Source of the DNA: Promethearchaeia archaeon
Lineage (GTDB): Archaea; Asgardarchaeota; Lokiarchaeia; Sigyniarchaeales; SOKP01
DNA: 64,000 nt
Assembly: GCA_029856105.1 (NCBI GenBank)
Contig: JAHQWH010000193.1
Location: 50,449 to 114,448 of the forward strand
Direction of reading: 5' to 3'
A model generated the notes under the pieces. That model saw only the letters and a list, made by a program, of their open reading frames with translations, did no database searches and was not told the DNA's origin. This document shows, one piece after another, positions 44,270 through 53,838 of this stretch. A program made the translations under genes and the position numbers. The stretch's first letter is position 1, and each line of letters starts with the position of its first letter.

Positions 44270-45808
44270 ATGAAGTTAAAAGTAAAAGAAATTAATTTCG
44301 AAACTGGGAATATTAAAGATGTTGTTCTTAATATTAAAGACGCACAAGAATTAGGACAGAAAGCTGGCGAACGTATTGTCGTAAAAAATCCTCAATCAAA
44401 GTCTCTTGAAGATAAATATTGGGTAGCAATACTACAAATTGATTATTCTAATTCTTTGGTTCGTCCCGGAGAGATTGGAATATTTTTAGATATCCTTAAA
44501 GAGAAAAATAATTTAATTGACAATATGATTGTATCCGTTAAACCGGCAGATCCACCTGATTCTTTTAAATATATTCAGAGAAAAATAAGAGGAGCTAAAC
44601 TAACAACTGAAGAAATCAATAGTATAATTAGCGATACAGTCTCTGGTTCATTATCAAGAATCGATTTAGCAGCATTTATAACGGCGGTGTCTATAAATGG
44701 CATGGATAACGAAGAGATGACAGCATTGACTTATGCTGAAGCAAGAAGTGGAGAGCTATTCGACTTCGGACCGGAAGTTTATGACAAACATTCGACTGGT
44801 GGTGTGCCAGGAAATAAGGTTACGCTTATCATTGTTCCAATTGTCGCAGCTGCCGGGCTAACAATTCCAAAATCATCAACAAGAGCTATAACATCTCCCT
44901 CTGGAACTGCTGATTCTATGGAAGTTCTGGCTCCTATTGCTTTTGACGCTGAAAAATTAAAAAGCATCGTATCGAAAGAAAAAGCGTGCATTATATGGGG
45001 TGGAGCTCTAAATACCTCGCCTGCAGATAATATATTGATCGAAATTGAACGTCCATTACACATGGATCCAGTAGGACTTATGATTCCATCTATACTCACT
45101 AAAAAAATTTCTCTTGGAGTTAAAAAACTCGTATTAGATATACCCGTTGGCGAAGGAACAAAGTTTCCTACTCCAGATAATGGGAAACAGTTTGCTTATT
45201 TATTTAAAGAAATTGCAAAAAATGTGGGGATTGAAACGGAGTGTGCCCTAACTCTTGCCCATCAACCAATTGGCCACGCAATTGGTCCAGGATTAGAAGC
45301 TAAAGAAGCGTTAACTTTGCTTATGGATTATTCTGCAGGTCCGAATTCTTTGATTGAGAAATCAACTGATTTAGCGGGTATATTACTTGAAATGGGTGGA
45401 AAGGCTCAGAAGGGGAAGGGACAAAGCTTAGCCAAAGAGATATTGCGTTCTGGTAAAGCTTATGAAAAAATGAAAAGAATAATCGAAGTTCAAGGAGGAA
45501 ATCCAGAACTAAAACCCAAAGATATAAAAATAGGCCCTCATTCTAAAGATTTTTTTGCTATTAAAGCAGGACATATAACTGGAGTAAATAACGCAATTAT
45601 TAACAGTATAGCTAAATCTACTGGTTGCCCCCATTCAAAAAACTCCGGTGTTGAGATTTTTAAAAAACAAGGAGCAAGAATAAAGGAAGGAGATTTAATT
45701 TTTAGAATTCATTCTGATAGTCAAAACAAATTAAAAAAAGCCGAGAAAATATATAATTCGACTGGTGGACCCATCATTTTGGGAGGTATGATGATTGAAA
45801 GGATATAA
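44270..45808 (+). CDS. deoA: AMP phosphorylase
   Basis: A 512-residue member of the thymidine/pyrimidine phosphorylase family. The extra ~90-residue N-terminal domain before R-K-I-R-G-A-K-L-T is the mark of archaeal AMP phosphorylase. Phosphate- and nucleoside-binding motifs are K-H-S-T-G-G-V-P-G-N-K (about residues 171-181) and T-S-P-S-G-T-A-D-S-M-E. It converts AMP (also CMP, UMP) and phosphate to the free base and ribose 1,5-bisphosphate. In the known pathway an isomerase then makes RuBP for form III RuBisCO. Here no R15P isomerase is visible, a PhnN-like kinase that could use R15P is at 1.4 kb, and the RuBisCO homologue at 57.5 kb is degenerate. Confidence 0.92.
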   Translation: MKLKVKEINFETGNIKDVVLNIKDAQELGQKAGERIVVKNPQSKSLEDKYWVAILQIDYSNSLVRPGEIGIFLDILKEKNNLIDNMIVSVKPADPPDSFKYIQRKIRGAKLTTEEINSIISDTVSGSLSRIDLAAFITAVSINGMDNEEMTALTYAEARSGELFDFGPEVYDKHSTGGVPGNKVTLIIVPIVAAAGLTIPKSSTRAITSPSGTADSMEVLAPIAFDAEKLKSIVSKEKACIIWGGALNTSPADNILIEIERPLHMDPVGLMIPSILTKKISLGVKKLVLDIPVGEGTKFPTPDNGKQFAYLFKEIAKNVGIETECALTLAHQPIGHAIGPGLEAKEALTLLMDYSAGPNSLIEKSTDLAGILLEMGGKAQKGKGQSLAKEILRSGKAYEKMKRIIEVQGGNPELKPKDIKIGPHSKDFFAIKAGHITGVNNAIINSIAKSTGCPHSKNSGVEIFKKQGARIKEGDLIFRIHSDSQNKLKKAEKIYNSTGGPIILGGMMIERI

Positions 45809-45927
45809 TTTTTATCATCATACTTGAAAAGCTATATATACTAAAAACTCAAATTATTACACATTAAGTATAGTGAATCTAATAAAATTTATAAGTTAGT
45901 AAAAGTACGTTAAAGATTTGATTTATT

Positions 45928-46173
45928 TTGGTAAAATCTAAATTAATTGAGATAATTATACACGAGGAAAGATGTACAGGATGTAGAATCTGTCAACTAA
46001 TCTGCTCTTCCATATATAAGAATAAATATTCTCCTACTGAAGCTTTTATTCAAATTGTTGATGTCTACGAACTGATCCCAAAAATCTCGTTCTTGGATGG
46101 ATGTACTCACTGCGGGCAATGTGCAAATTATTGTCTGTATGGAGCTTTAGAACTCAAGGAGGGTGAGGAATAA
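45928..46173 (+). CDS. Ferredoxin-type 4Fe-4S protein, TTG start
   Basis: An 81-residue protein with C-T-G-C-R-I-C-Q-L-I-C (from residue 16) and C-T-H-C-G-Q-C-A-N-Y-C (from about 59), two complete cysteine sets. The second ends in C-L-Y-G rather than C-P, and the spacer between the sets is longer than in simple 2[4Fe-4S] ferredoxins. TTG is the only usual start in frame; an upstream TTATAA box about 40 bp away suggests a short leader. Its stop overlaps the start of the AOR-like gene by 4 bp and a strong GGAGGGTGA lies in its last codons. It is the probable electron partner of that AOR. Confidence 0.85.
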   Translation: MVKSKLIEIIIHEERCTGCRICQLICSSIYKNKYSPTEAFIQIVDVYELIPKISFLDGCTHCGQCANYCLYGALELKEGEE

Positions 46174-48074
46174 CGGATTGGTTTGGTTACACTGGAAATA
46201 TACTTGACATTGATTTAACGGAAAATAAAGTGTCAGTTATTAAAGAAGATATCAGAGACCTTAAAAGGTTCATTGGCGGATTTGGAATGAATTGTAAACT
46301 TTTTGTTGATCGATTCAAACCGTTAACGGATCCATTTTCATCAAAAAATTTAATAATATTTGGAACTGGGTCTTTAGTAGGAACAATTGTACCAGGTTCT
46401 TCTCGAACCGTTGCAATTTCAAAATTTCCGGCTACCGGAGCCGTTGCTAATTCTTGCGGAAGTATGAGTTTTGGGTTTAACTTGAAGCAAGCGGGATTTG
46501 ATCATATAATTGTAACTGGGAAATCAGAAAAACCAGTATATTTACATATATCTGACGATCATGTTGAATTACGTAAAGCTGAAGTAATATGGGGTAAAGA
46601 TATTGTTGAAACAACTAATTATTTAAAGAGGAAACATGGTTCAAGTGGCGTAATTGCTATTGGACAAGCGGGAGAAAATCTTGTTAAATCTTCAATGACG
46701 CTAATAGATAAAACCTCAACTTTAGGGCGTGGTGGACTTGCTGCAATTATGGGGTCGAAAAACCTTAAAGCCATTTTGACTCAAGGGACAAAAGGGATTC
46801 CAATAGCAGAACCAAAAAAATTTAATAAGCTGTATAATAGTCTTATTGAGCGCATTCGTAAATATCCTCATAGAGATTCTTGGATTGAATTGGGCATGTT
46901 AAGAAGTTTGCCAGTTGGCATGCTCTTAACCGCAAAAGGTCAAAAGAAAAAGGCTCGTCAATGTAGCGATAGGATGTACCTAAAAAAAATGAAAAAAAGA
47001 CGTATTGCTTGTCCATCTTGCCCTATGGCCGATAAAGATATCCTTGAAATGCGTGAAGGAGAATTTAGCGGTTTGATTAATTACACATCCTCAATAATTA
47101 ACCCCTTACTGTTATTTACCGTTGATGGGTTAGACACATACGACCAAGCGATAAAAGTTTTTGATTTAATTAGTAGATATGGGTTGGACTCATTAACTAT
47201 GACCGCGTTATTCGAATTTATAAGTAAAATGAATGAACGAGATATTCTCACCAATGAAGTACTAGGTTTCGAGTGGAAGCGGGATTATAAGACTTTTCAT
47301 CACCTAATTGAGATAACAGCAAAAAGAGAAGGATTTGGAGATTTATTAGCAGAGGGGTGGAAAAAATTGGCTGAGGAAAATAAAATGTTTCCAAACGAAA
47401 TGCTTACGGTGAAAGACTTAGATGTTATATTCGAACCTAGGTTTTTGCGCTTAGGAACAATGGAATTTGAACAAGTAGTAAATCCTAAAGGCGCTCATGT
47501 AGCTTCGGGTGGATCGCCAACTTATGTTGGCGCTGGAGGGTCTCTGGATAAAATGAAAAGCCATTTTAACAGGATGGGTATTCCCGAAACCGCTTTCTCT
47601 AGAATTTTTAATCCCCCCAAAAAAGAAATGGGCGTAAATGTTGGACGACTAACGAGATACTCTGAAGACTGGTACACTGTTCTAACATCTCTAGGATTGT
47701 GTGCTAGAGCTCAAATGAATAGATTTTTTAGTTTAGAATTAGTTACCGATTTATACAATTTAATTACTGGATTCAATTTGCATCAAGAAGAATTAAGACT
47801 ATCGGCTGAACGTTCTTGGAATTTATTAAAGTTAATGAATTTAAAGGAAGGTTTTTCTCGAAAGGACGATAAATTCCCTAGCGGATGGTTTAAACCATTA
47901 AAAATTGGAGAAAATGTGCTTAAATTGCAAGACTTTTATGGAGAAGTAATTATTACTCAAAATATTGCCAATCAATTATTGGACGATTATTACGACGAAC
48001 GAGGTTGGGATAAACAAAGTAGTTACCCCACAACAAGTAAAATTAAAGCGTTAGCTTTAGAGAAATATTTTTAG
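46170..48074 (+). CDS. AOR-family tungsten oxidoreductase, apparent AUA start
   Basis: A 634-residue AOR paralogue. The family N-terminus G-Y-T-G-N-I-L-D-I-D-L-T lies upstream of the first usual start (GTG 46230). In frame there is only ATA at 46170 between the stop at 46164 and that region; it overlaps the ferredoxin stop as ATAA and follows GGAGGGTGA by 3-4 nt. Core motifs G-G-F-G-M-N-C-K, V-P-G-S-S-R-T and G-R-G-G-L-A-A-I-M-G-S-K are present. The cluster motif reads C-P-S-C-P-M-A-D, so the third cysteine of C-x2-C-x3-C is Asp; a later Cys (G-L-C-A-R) remains. The cluster may be altered or ligated by Asp. Substrate unknown. Confidence 0.88.
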   Translation: MTDWFGYTGNILDIDLTENKVSVIKEDIRDLKRFIGGFGMNCKLFVDRFKPLTDPFSSKNLIIFGTGSLVGTIVPGSSRTVAISKFPATGAVANSCGSMSFGFNLKQAGFDHIIVTGKSEKPVYLHISDDHVELRKAEVIWGKDIVETTNYLKRKHGSSGVIAIGQAGENLVKSSMTLIDKTSTLGRGGLAAIMGSKNLKAILTQGTKGIPIAEPKKFNKLYNSLIERIRKYPHRDSWIELGMLRSLPVGMLLTAKGQKKKARQCSDRMYLKKMKKRRIACPSCPMADKDILEMREGEFSGLINYTSSIINPLLLFTVDGLDTYDQAIKVFDLISRYGLDSLTMTALFEFISKMNERDILTNEVLGFEWKRDYKTFHHLIEITAKREGFGDLLAEGWKKLAEENKMFPNEMLTVKDLDVIFEPRFLRLGTMEFEQVVNPKGAHVASGGSPTYVGAGGSLDKMKSHFNRMGIPETAFSRIFNPPKKEMGVNVGRLTRYSEDWYTVLTSLGLCARAQMNRFFSLELVTDLYNLITGFNLHQEELRLSAERSWNLLKLMNLKEGFSRKDDKFPSGWFKPLKIGENVLKLQDFYGEVIITQNIANQLLDDYYDERGWDKQSSYPTTSKIKALALEKYF

Positions 48075-48168
48075 AATTATAATAATTCTTATTTTTTAAA
48101 AAATGAAATTAGAAATTTAATGTATAAAAATAAAAAATTTAAATAATTAAACCAAATTTCGAGAATTA

Positions 48169-49668
48169 ATGGAATTATCTCCAAAATTAATTTATAAAAA
48201 TTACAAGAACAAGAAGTTAAATAAAATTTCAGCGATAAATCAATTAATATCGATTATTGATAATAGCGATAATTTAGATACAAGAATTGAAAGCATTGAT
48301 ACCCTATCTCAGATTGATGCTAAGTCTAATGATGTTTTCAAACTATTAGAAAATTTACTCATTTCAGATTCTCATGAATTTATAAGATTTAGTTCAATTA
48401 GAGTCATAGAAAAGTTATTTTTGGATAATGCTCTTGAGCCAATGAGATGGGCTTTGAAACATGAAGAATCCTTAAAATGTTTGTTAGCAATCTCAAAGAT
48501 ACTAGGAAAAATTAATACTCCTCAATCAAAATCCTTGTTAATTAATAAAATAAAAAAAATAAAAAACGAGAAAATAATTGAAAATTTAAATCTTTTATTC
48601 AAAAAAAGAGATATTGAAAGTTTCTCGAGTTTTGAACTTTCAGGAATTATCGAGAATTATTTTATTATAGCCGATCTGGAAAAAAGATTTGGTCAAATTA
48701 ATTTTAAAGTAAAAGAGGGACTAATTTTTGAATTAGATTTATCTGATGTTAGTAGTCACGTTTTTGGATGGACAATTTTGAACAAATTTCCAGATTTTAT
48801 TGAATTTTTAACATCATTAGAAATTCTAGATTTAAAATTTAATAGACTTACTGTGATACCCAAATCTATTGGTTACTTATCCTTAATGATTCATTTAGAT
48901 ATGAGTTATAACAAAATTAAATCAATTCCTCATTCTATCGGTTTATTAACGGCTTTAAAAGAGTTAAACTTGAGATACAATAAACTTAAAAGTTTACCCC
49001 TTTCTATTGGCTCGTTAAAATCGTTAAAATATCTAGATCTAAGAGCTAATGAATTAGCTTCTTTACCAAAAACAATAAAAAATATATCCACTTTAGAAGT
49101 CTTAGATTTGCACGGAAACAACCTAACCAAATTCAAGGGTTCTTTCAAGGGAATGACTTCTCTTAAGCAATTAGATTTGGGATTAAACAATATAGAAAGA
49201 CTTCCTAAATGGGTGAAGCCTCTTAAATTTCTTAAAAAATTGGGTTTGGGAGGAAATAAATTGACATCACTTCCTTCTTGGCTTGGGTCGCTGCAATCAT
49301 TAGAAATATTACAATTATTTGATAATAAGTTGATTGAACTTCCTGAGTCAATTGGTAAAATTACTAAGCTTAAAGAATTAACTCTATGGAATAATAATTT
49401 AACTTCTTTACCTAAGTCGTTTAGCTCGTTAATTAATTTAAAAAATTTAAATTTAAATTGGAATTGTTTTGAAAATTTACCCGATTGTTTAGGGTCTCTT
49501 AAATCTCTTGAGATATTGAGTTTATGGGGGAATGAATTGAAAAAACTTCCAAAATCTCTTGATAATCTTAAATCATTGAAAATTCTAGATTTAAACTTTA
49601 ATAATATTGAAGAAATACCCGATTTTTTGGGTAAATTAGAAAAAAAAGGATTAATAATTTATAAGTAG
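48169..49668 (+). CDS. Leucine-rich-repeat protein with helical N-terminal domain (LRR 1)
   Basis: A 499-residue protein. Residues 1-~170 are helical, HEAT-like (L-I-S-D-S-H-E-F-I-R, then A-L-K-H-E-E-S-L-K-C-L), shared with the two other LRR proteins in the window. From ~190 to the end are about 13 leucine-rich repeats of 23 residues with the pattern L-x-x-L-P-x-S-I-G-x-L-x-S-L-K-x-L-x-L-x-x-N, the bacterial/plant small-GTPase-associated (PIRL/Roco) type. The protein lacks signal peptide and membrane helix, so it is a cytosolic binding scaffold. LRR 2 follows after 13 bp on the same strand. Confidence 0.88.
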   Translation: MELSPKLIYKNYKNKKLNKISAINQLISIIDNSDNLDTRIESIDTLSQIDAKSNDVFKLLENLLISDSHEFIRFSSIRVIEKLFLDNALEPMRWALKHEESLKCLLAISKILGKINTPQSKSLLINKIKKIKNEKIIENLNLLFKKRDIESFSSFELSGIIENYFIIADLEKRFGQINFKVKEGLIFELDLSDVSSHVFGWTILNKFPDFIEFLTSLEILDLKFNRLTVIPKSIGYLSLMIHLDMSYNKIKSIPHSIGLLTALKELNLRYNKLKSLPLSIGSLKSLKYLDLRANELASLPKTIKNISTLEVLDLHGNNLTKFKGSFKGMTSLKQLDLGLNNIERLPKWVKPLKFLKKLGLGGNKLTSLPSWLGSLQSLEILQLFDNKLIELPESIGKITKLKELTLWNNNLTSLPKSFSSLINLKNLNLNWNCFENLPDCLGSLKSLEILSLWGNELKKLPKSLDNLKSLKILDLNFNNIEEIPDFLGKLEKKGLIIYK

Positions 49669-49681
49669 TTGAGGGATTTAC

Positions 49682-51064
49682 ATTACGAAACGCATACCGA
49701 CTAAGATATTTGACGAATTTAACAAAAAAATAATAGATGTATCGTCGGCAGTTAAACAACTAATCGCATTAATAGAAAACAGTACTAAAGTTAACGACCG
49801 CTACGAAAGCCTTCAAATTTTAAGAATTATTGGAGATAATTTTGAAAATATTGGCGTAAAGAAGGAGGAGATTTTTAGTTTCTTTGAAAATTTACTTATT
49901 TCGGACTCAGATGAAAAAATCAGAAACGAAGCCGCTCTTATTTTGAGTTATAATTTTAAAGATAAAGCTTTGAACCCACTAATATGGGCCCTTCATCACG
50001 AAGAATCTCAAACTTGTTTGTATACAATTTTTGATTCATTAATAGCTATAATTAACAACTTAGAAAAAAGAAATGAACGCATTACAAAACTAATCTTGAT
50101 TCACGAGATAAAACAAATCGATGATAAAGATTTTAAAATTGGCTTCGAGACTTTAAATTTTGCTAAGGGTGCGAAAATATTTACTCGTATGGAATTAGCT
50201 GACATTTTAATTAATTATTTCACATTAATTTACTTGAAAAAGACTTATTGGAGATTGAAGTATACTCTTGACAGTTGTAAAATTGTGGAGTTAGATTTTA
50301 TATTTAAAGGTTTAACAAAATTTCCTATCGCTTTAAAACACCTTAAAGCACTTAAAAGGCTTACTCTAAGATACAATCAAATAATAGAAATTCCGGAGTG
50401 GATTAACTCTTTAAAATCGTTAGAATATCTTAATTTAAATGTAAATAATATAAATAAAATTCCTGATAATATAGGTTCGCTTTCTAAACTTAAGGAATTA
50501 TTACTTTGGAAGAATGAACTTCAAGATCTTCCAACCTCAATTTGTTCGTTAAAATTATTAGAACATTTAAATTTAAGATTAAACCAACTTACACTATTGC
50601 CCAATGAATTTGGAAATTTAATAAATCTTAAAACACTAAATCTCCACGATAATAAATTAACTTATTTTCCAGAATCTATATCATCTCTAAAATATTTAGT
50701 AGCTTTGAATTTAAGTTGGAATTTATTAACTACCCTCCCTTCCTCAATTAATCACCTATTATCATTGAAATCGTTAGACCTTGAAAGAAATGAATTAATA
50801 AATGTACCATCCTCAATAGGATCACTTGCTTCATTAGAAATCTTAAATTTAAGCGATAATAAATTAGGAACGATCCCTGAAACATTTGGAAATTTAAAAA
50901 ACTTAAAAATTTTAAACTTATCTAGAAACAAACTAACTGTACTTCCAGAATCAATCTCGTCTCTTGTACTTTTAGAAGAATTATATTTAGGAGAAAATAA
51001 TTTTAAAAATTATCCCTCTTTTTTAAAGAAATTAGAAGAAAAGGGGCTCCATATTTATATTTAA
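49682..51064 (+). CDS. Leucine-rich-repeat protein with helical N-terminal domain (LRR 2), apparent AUU start
   Basis: About 460 residues, paralogous to LRR 1 in both parts. The first usual start (TTG 49943) falls inside the domain: upstream, in frame, are P-T-K-I-F-D-E-F, L-I-A-L-I-E-N-S, and F-F-E-N-L-L-I-S-D-S-D-E, which align with the first 85 residues of LRR 1 and LRR 3. Between the stop TGA at 49670 and this region only ATT (49676, 49682) or ACG (49685) can start; ATT at 49682 is 6 nt after GAGGG and places Met one residue from the paralogues' Met. About 10 repeats form the C-terminal part. Probably translated from the same message as LRR 1. Confidence 0.82.
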   Translation: MTKRIPTKIFDEFNKKIIDVSSAVKQLIALIENSTKVNDRYESLQILRIIGDNFENIGVKKEEIFSFFENLLISDSDEKIRNEAALILSYNFKDKALNPLIWALHHEESQTCLYTIFDSLIAIINNLEKRNERITKLILIHEIKQIDDKDFKIGFETLNFAKGAKIFTRMELADILINYFTLIYLKKTYWRLKYTLDSCKIVELDFIFKGLTKFPIALKHLKALKRLTLRYNQIIEIPEWINSLKSLEYLNLNVNNINKIPDNIGSLSKLKELLLWKNELQDLPTSICSLKLLEHLNLRLNQLTLLPNEFGNLINLKTLNLHDNKLTYFPESISSLKYLVALNLSWNLLTTLPSSINHLLSLKSLDLERNELINVPSSIGSLASLEILNLSDNKLGTIPETFGNLKNLKILNLSRNKLTVLPESISSLVLLEELYLGENNFKNYPSFLKKLEEKGLHIYI

Positions 51065-51081
51065 TAAAAAGACTTTTTTCT

Positions 51082-52839
51082 TTATTGAGATTTATACAAA
51101 TCTTTAATTTCATCGACAGTAGTTATATCCTTTTGAGCCTTTTCTGGTCGAAACCGTAGAAAAACGGGAAATCTCAAGGAGAATCCTAAAGAGGGAAATT
51201 TATCGCTAATAGTTATTTCATCTCCCATAATTTCGATCACTACTTCCGGTTGAAACCATTGATCTGGTTTATCGTTACACATCACATCGTTAGGTTTTTT
51301 ATCTACTTCGTACAGCGACATTTCTTTCATTAAATTTTCTAAAATTTCGTCTGTCCAACCTGAAGCAACGCGAGTAAACGCTTTGAAAGAATCGTCTTCA
51401 GGATCGTAAACCGCTAAAATATAAGCGCTATAAACTCCTTTTCTACGACCTCTTCCATATATCCCTCCTATTATTACGCAATCTAGAGTATCGCTTAGTT
51501 TTCCCCCTTCTAAACCCTTTAATTTGATCCAGAGAAAACCACGATTCCCTGCTTGATATGTAGAATCCTCTTTAATAGATTTTGCAATAATTCCTTCCGT
51601 TCCATTATTTCGTGCTTCATTAAAAATATCTAATAATTCTTCTGTTGTGTTTATTAAAACGGATTTAACTAAATGTATCTCGTCCCTTTCCTTCACAATT
51701 TCTTCTAATTTTTTACGTCGTTCAAGGAATGGTTTTTCTATATAGGATTCGTCTTCAATTTTTAACAAATCAAATAAAAATAAGCTGACAGGAACTTCTT
51801 TTAAAACATCTTCGACATCATATTTTCTCCTTCTTTTACTTAAAACCTGAAATGGAAGCATTTTTTCGTAAAATGCATCCATAGCAACAATTTCTCCTTC
51901 AATAATAGCGTTACTTACTTTCAAATTTTCTCTTATAATTTGACAAACATCTGGATACTGTTTAGATATCTCAAGTAATCGCCGTGAAAAGAGCAAAACA
52001 TTATCTCCTTGCTTGTGAATTTGTAATCTCTCTCCGTCTAATTTATATTCTGCTATTAATGGTGAACCTGTTTTTTCAATAATTCCTCCATAAGGAACCC
52101 GAGAGGCGAGCATACTTCGAATTGGAACGCCATAACTAATACTAATCTTTTTTACTTCTTCTATACCGTTTTCTGCTAAAATTATTGTAATATCTCCTAA
52201 ATCAGGATGCAAATTATAGGCTTTTTCGATATATTCTCTATTCTTTTTAACGCCAGTAAACCCTAAAGCTAACCCATCAATGATTGTTAAAGTTGATACG
52301 CCTACTCTTAGAGTTGATGTAATTATGCGTAATAAATACTTAATCTCTAAAGGAGAACTTTTACTCATTAAACCTCTTAAAATTCCTAGTTTCACGTCCT
52401 GTGATCCTGCTCCTTTACTTAAGGCAATTTTCTGTAAAGCAGAATATAATTCAGAAATCTTTAATAAAGATTCTAATTCACTAGGTTTATCTTCAAAATC
52501 AAATAGAGATTTTTGCTTTTTCTTTTTTGTTAAAATTGATTCAGCAGTAGCCCCAATATCTCCAATTTTTATTAGAACTTCTTTTATTTTTTTTTTTCCG
52601 ATCCCAGAATGTAAAGATAGCGCTTCAATTATCATTTTTTCTGCAAGACCGATTTTTGGAAATTGTTTTATATTTGAAACTAATTGACCTTGCAACAAAT
52701 AGATTATTTTATCTAAATCCTTAAAATTCTTATTCTTTTTTATATTTCCAAAAAATGTTGACAAGATATCGATCATTTCGAGCCTTTTTGGGGTAGCCTC
52801 TAAATCAGAAAATAAAACTGCTAATGTTATGAATTTCAT
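51082..52839 (-). CDS. lig: ATP-dependent DNA ligase (archaeal LIG1 type)
   Basis: A 585-residue ligase with N-terminal DNA-binding domain (1-~210), adenylation domain and OB fold. The adenylated lysine is K266 in E-Y-K-L-D-G-E-R. Motif III is around L-F-L-F-D-L-L, motif IV around N-G-T-E-G-I-I-A-K, motif V in W-I-K-L-K, and the C-terminal motif VI region R-F-P-V-F-L-R-F-R. It seals nicks during replication and repair. It is convergent with LRR 2 (17 bp). A Lys-rich insertion near residues 105-112 is mild and probably a surface loop. Confidence 0.95.
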   Translation of the reverse strand: MKFITLAVLFSDLEATPKRLEMIDILSTFFGNIKKNKNFKDLDKIIYLLQGQLVSNIKQFPKIGLAEKMIIEALSLHSGIGKKKIKEVLIKIGDIGATAESILTKKKKQKSLFDFEDKPSELESLLKISELYSALQKIALSKGAGSQDVKLGILRGLMSKSSPLEIKYLLRIITSTLRVGVSTLTIIDGLALGFTGVKKNREYIEKAYNLHPDLGDITIILAENGIEEVKKISISYGVPIRSMLASRVPYGGIIEKTGSPLIAEYKLDGERLQIHKQGDNVLLFSRRLLEISKQYPDVCQIIRENLKVSNAIIEGEIVAMDAFYEKMLPFQVLSKRRRKYDVEDVLKEVPVSLFLFDLLKIEDESYIEKPFLERRKKLEEIVKERDEIHLVKSVLINTTEELLDIFNEARNNGTEGIIAKSIKEDSTYQAGNRGFLWIKLKGLEGGKLSDTLDCVIIGGIYGRGRRKGVYSAYILAVYDPEDDSFKAFTRVASGWTDEILENLMKEMSLYEVDKKPNDVMCNDKPDQWFQPEVVIEIMGDEITISDKFPSLGFSLRFPVFLRFRPEKAQKDITTVDEIKDLYKSQ

Positions 52840-52977
52840 AATTTTACAAAATTATTTTGTTAAAAATATTAAATATAATACTAAGAATCGAAACTCTTAT
52901 TCTTAATAATAATAAAGAAAATAGCTTAAAATTTAAATTCCAATATACAATATATAAAAAATTAGGAAAAAAAAGAA

Positions 52978-53838
52978 TTATATTAGCTTTGATAGTTCGA
53001 CAAATTTTTTTTGAATTTCCGTTTTAATCTTAGTAGAGATGCCTGAAAAAGAATCTACTGTAAATTTAATCTTACCTTCGACAATTGAGAATTCACACAC
53101 TCTTCCATCCATATGTTCGACGGAATAACTCCCATCTTCTTTTCTTGAAATCCAAATATCATCGTAATGATCTAAAACTCCCATTAAAACAAATCCTATT
53201 TTAGCTTGGATGGAAAGACCTAACGCAGGTTTAGACGCAACTTTGGGTTCTGGTGTAGAAACTTTTGTAGTAGATGTTGATGGCTTTACCGTTGGTTTGC
53301 TTTCTATAACAGGATCTGGCTTAATATCATATTCAGAAGCAAATTTCATTTCTGTTTTTACAACTTTAGGAGGTTCTTGCACGATTATGGGTTCAGGTTC
53401 AGGTTTAGGTTCAGGCTTAGATTCAGGTTTAGGTATTACTTTTACAATGGGTTCTACAATTTCTTTTAATTCAAAGGTTATAACAAAATTATCTAATTCC
53501 TTATACTCTCTATTTAATAAAGTTTGAAGCTCTTCATTTATTTCATCGATTTCAAGAACCCTGCCAATTTTCCTTTGATCAATTTCTTTTAAATCTCTAG
53601 TATCTCTCCCGATTATGCTTTTACCGACAGTAAATCCGTGCCCTCTTAGTGATTGAGCTTGTCTAAGCGCAGTTCTTCTTGAAACCAAACCTTGCTTTGC
53701 CCCATACCATAAAAAAAGAGAGGAAGATCCCTCATCTAAGATGATAATATTGCTTTCAGCTGTGAGACTTTCTTTATTCCATTTTATAGGCGTACTTACT
53801 CCGCCTTCTAAAACATTAAACATAATAGCAAATTGCAC
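52978..53838 (-). CDS. Gelsolin-like domain protein with Pro-rich linker
   Basis: A 286-residue protein. Residues ~25-75 resemble a gelsolin-homology repeat: N-I-I-I-L-D-E-G followed by L-F-L-W-Y-G-A-K-Q-G and R-R-T-A-L-R-Q-A-Q-S-L, the pattern of strand, W-x-G and long helix in gelsolin/severin/villin. A segment of ~60 residues follows, then a low-complexity linker of repeated P-K-P-E and P-E-P-E-P units (~135-150) and a second Pro/Thr-rich stretch to ~205. The last ~80 residues form an alpha/beta domain with V-L-D-H-Y-D-D-I-W-I. Asgard archaea have actin regulated by gelsolin-like and profilin-like proteins, so an actin-binding role is plausible. The match is by eye and moderate. Confidence 0.6.
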   Translation of the reverse strand: MQFAIMFNVLEGGVSTPIKWNKESLTAESNIIILDEGSSSLFLWYGAKQGLVSRRTALRQAQSLRGHGFTVGKSIIGRDTRDLKEIDQRKIGRVLEIDEINEELQTLLNREYKELDNFVITFELKEIVEPIVKVIPKPESKPEPKPEPEPIIVQEPPKVVKTEMKFASEYDIKPDPVIESKPTVKPSTSTTKVSTPEPKVASKPALGLSIQAKIGFVLMGVLDHYDDIWISRKEDGSYSVEHMDGRVCEFSIVEGKIKFTVDSFSGISTKIKTEIQKKFVELSKLI

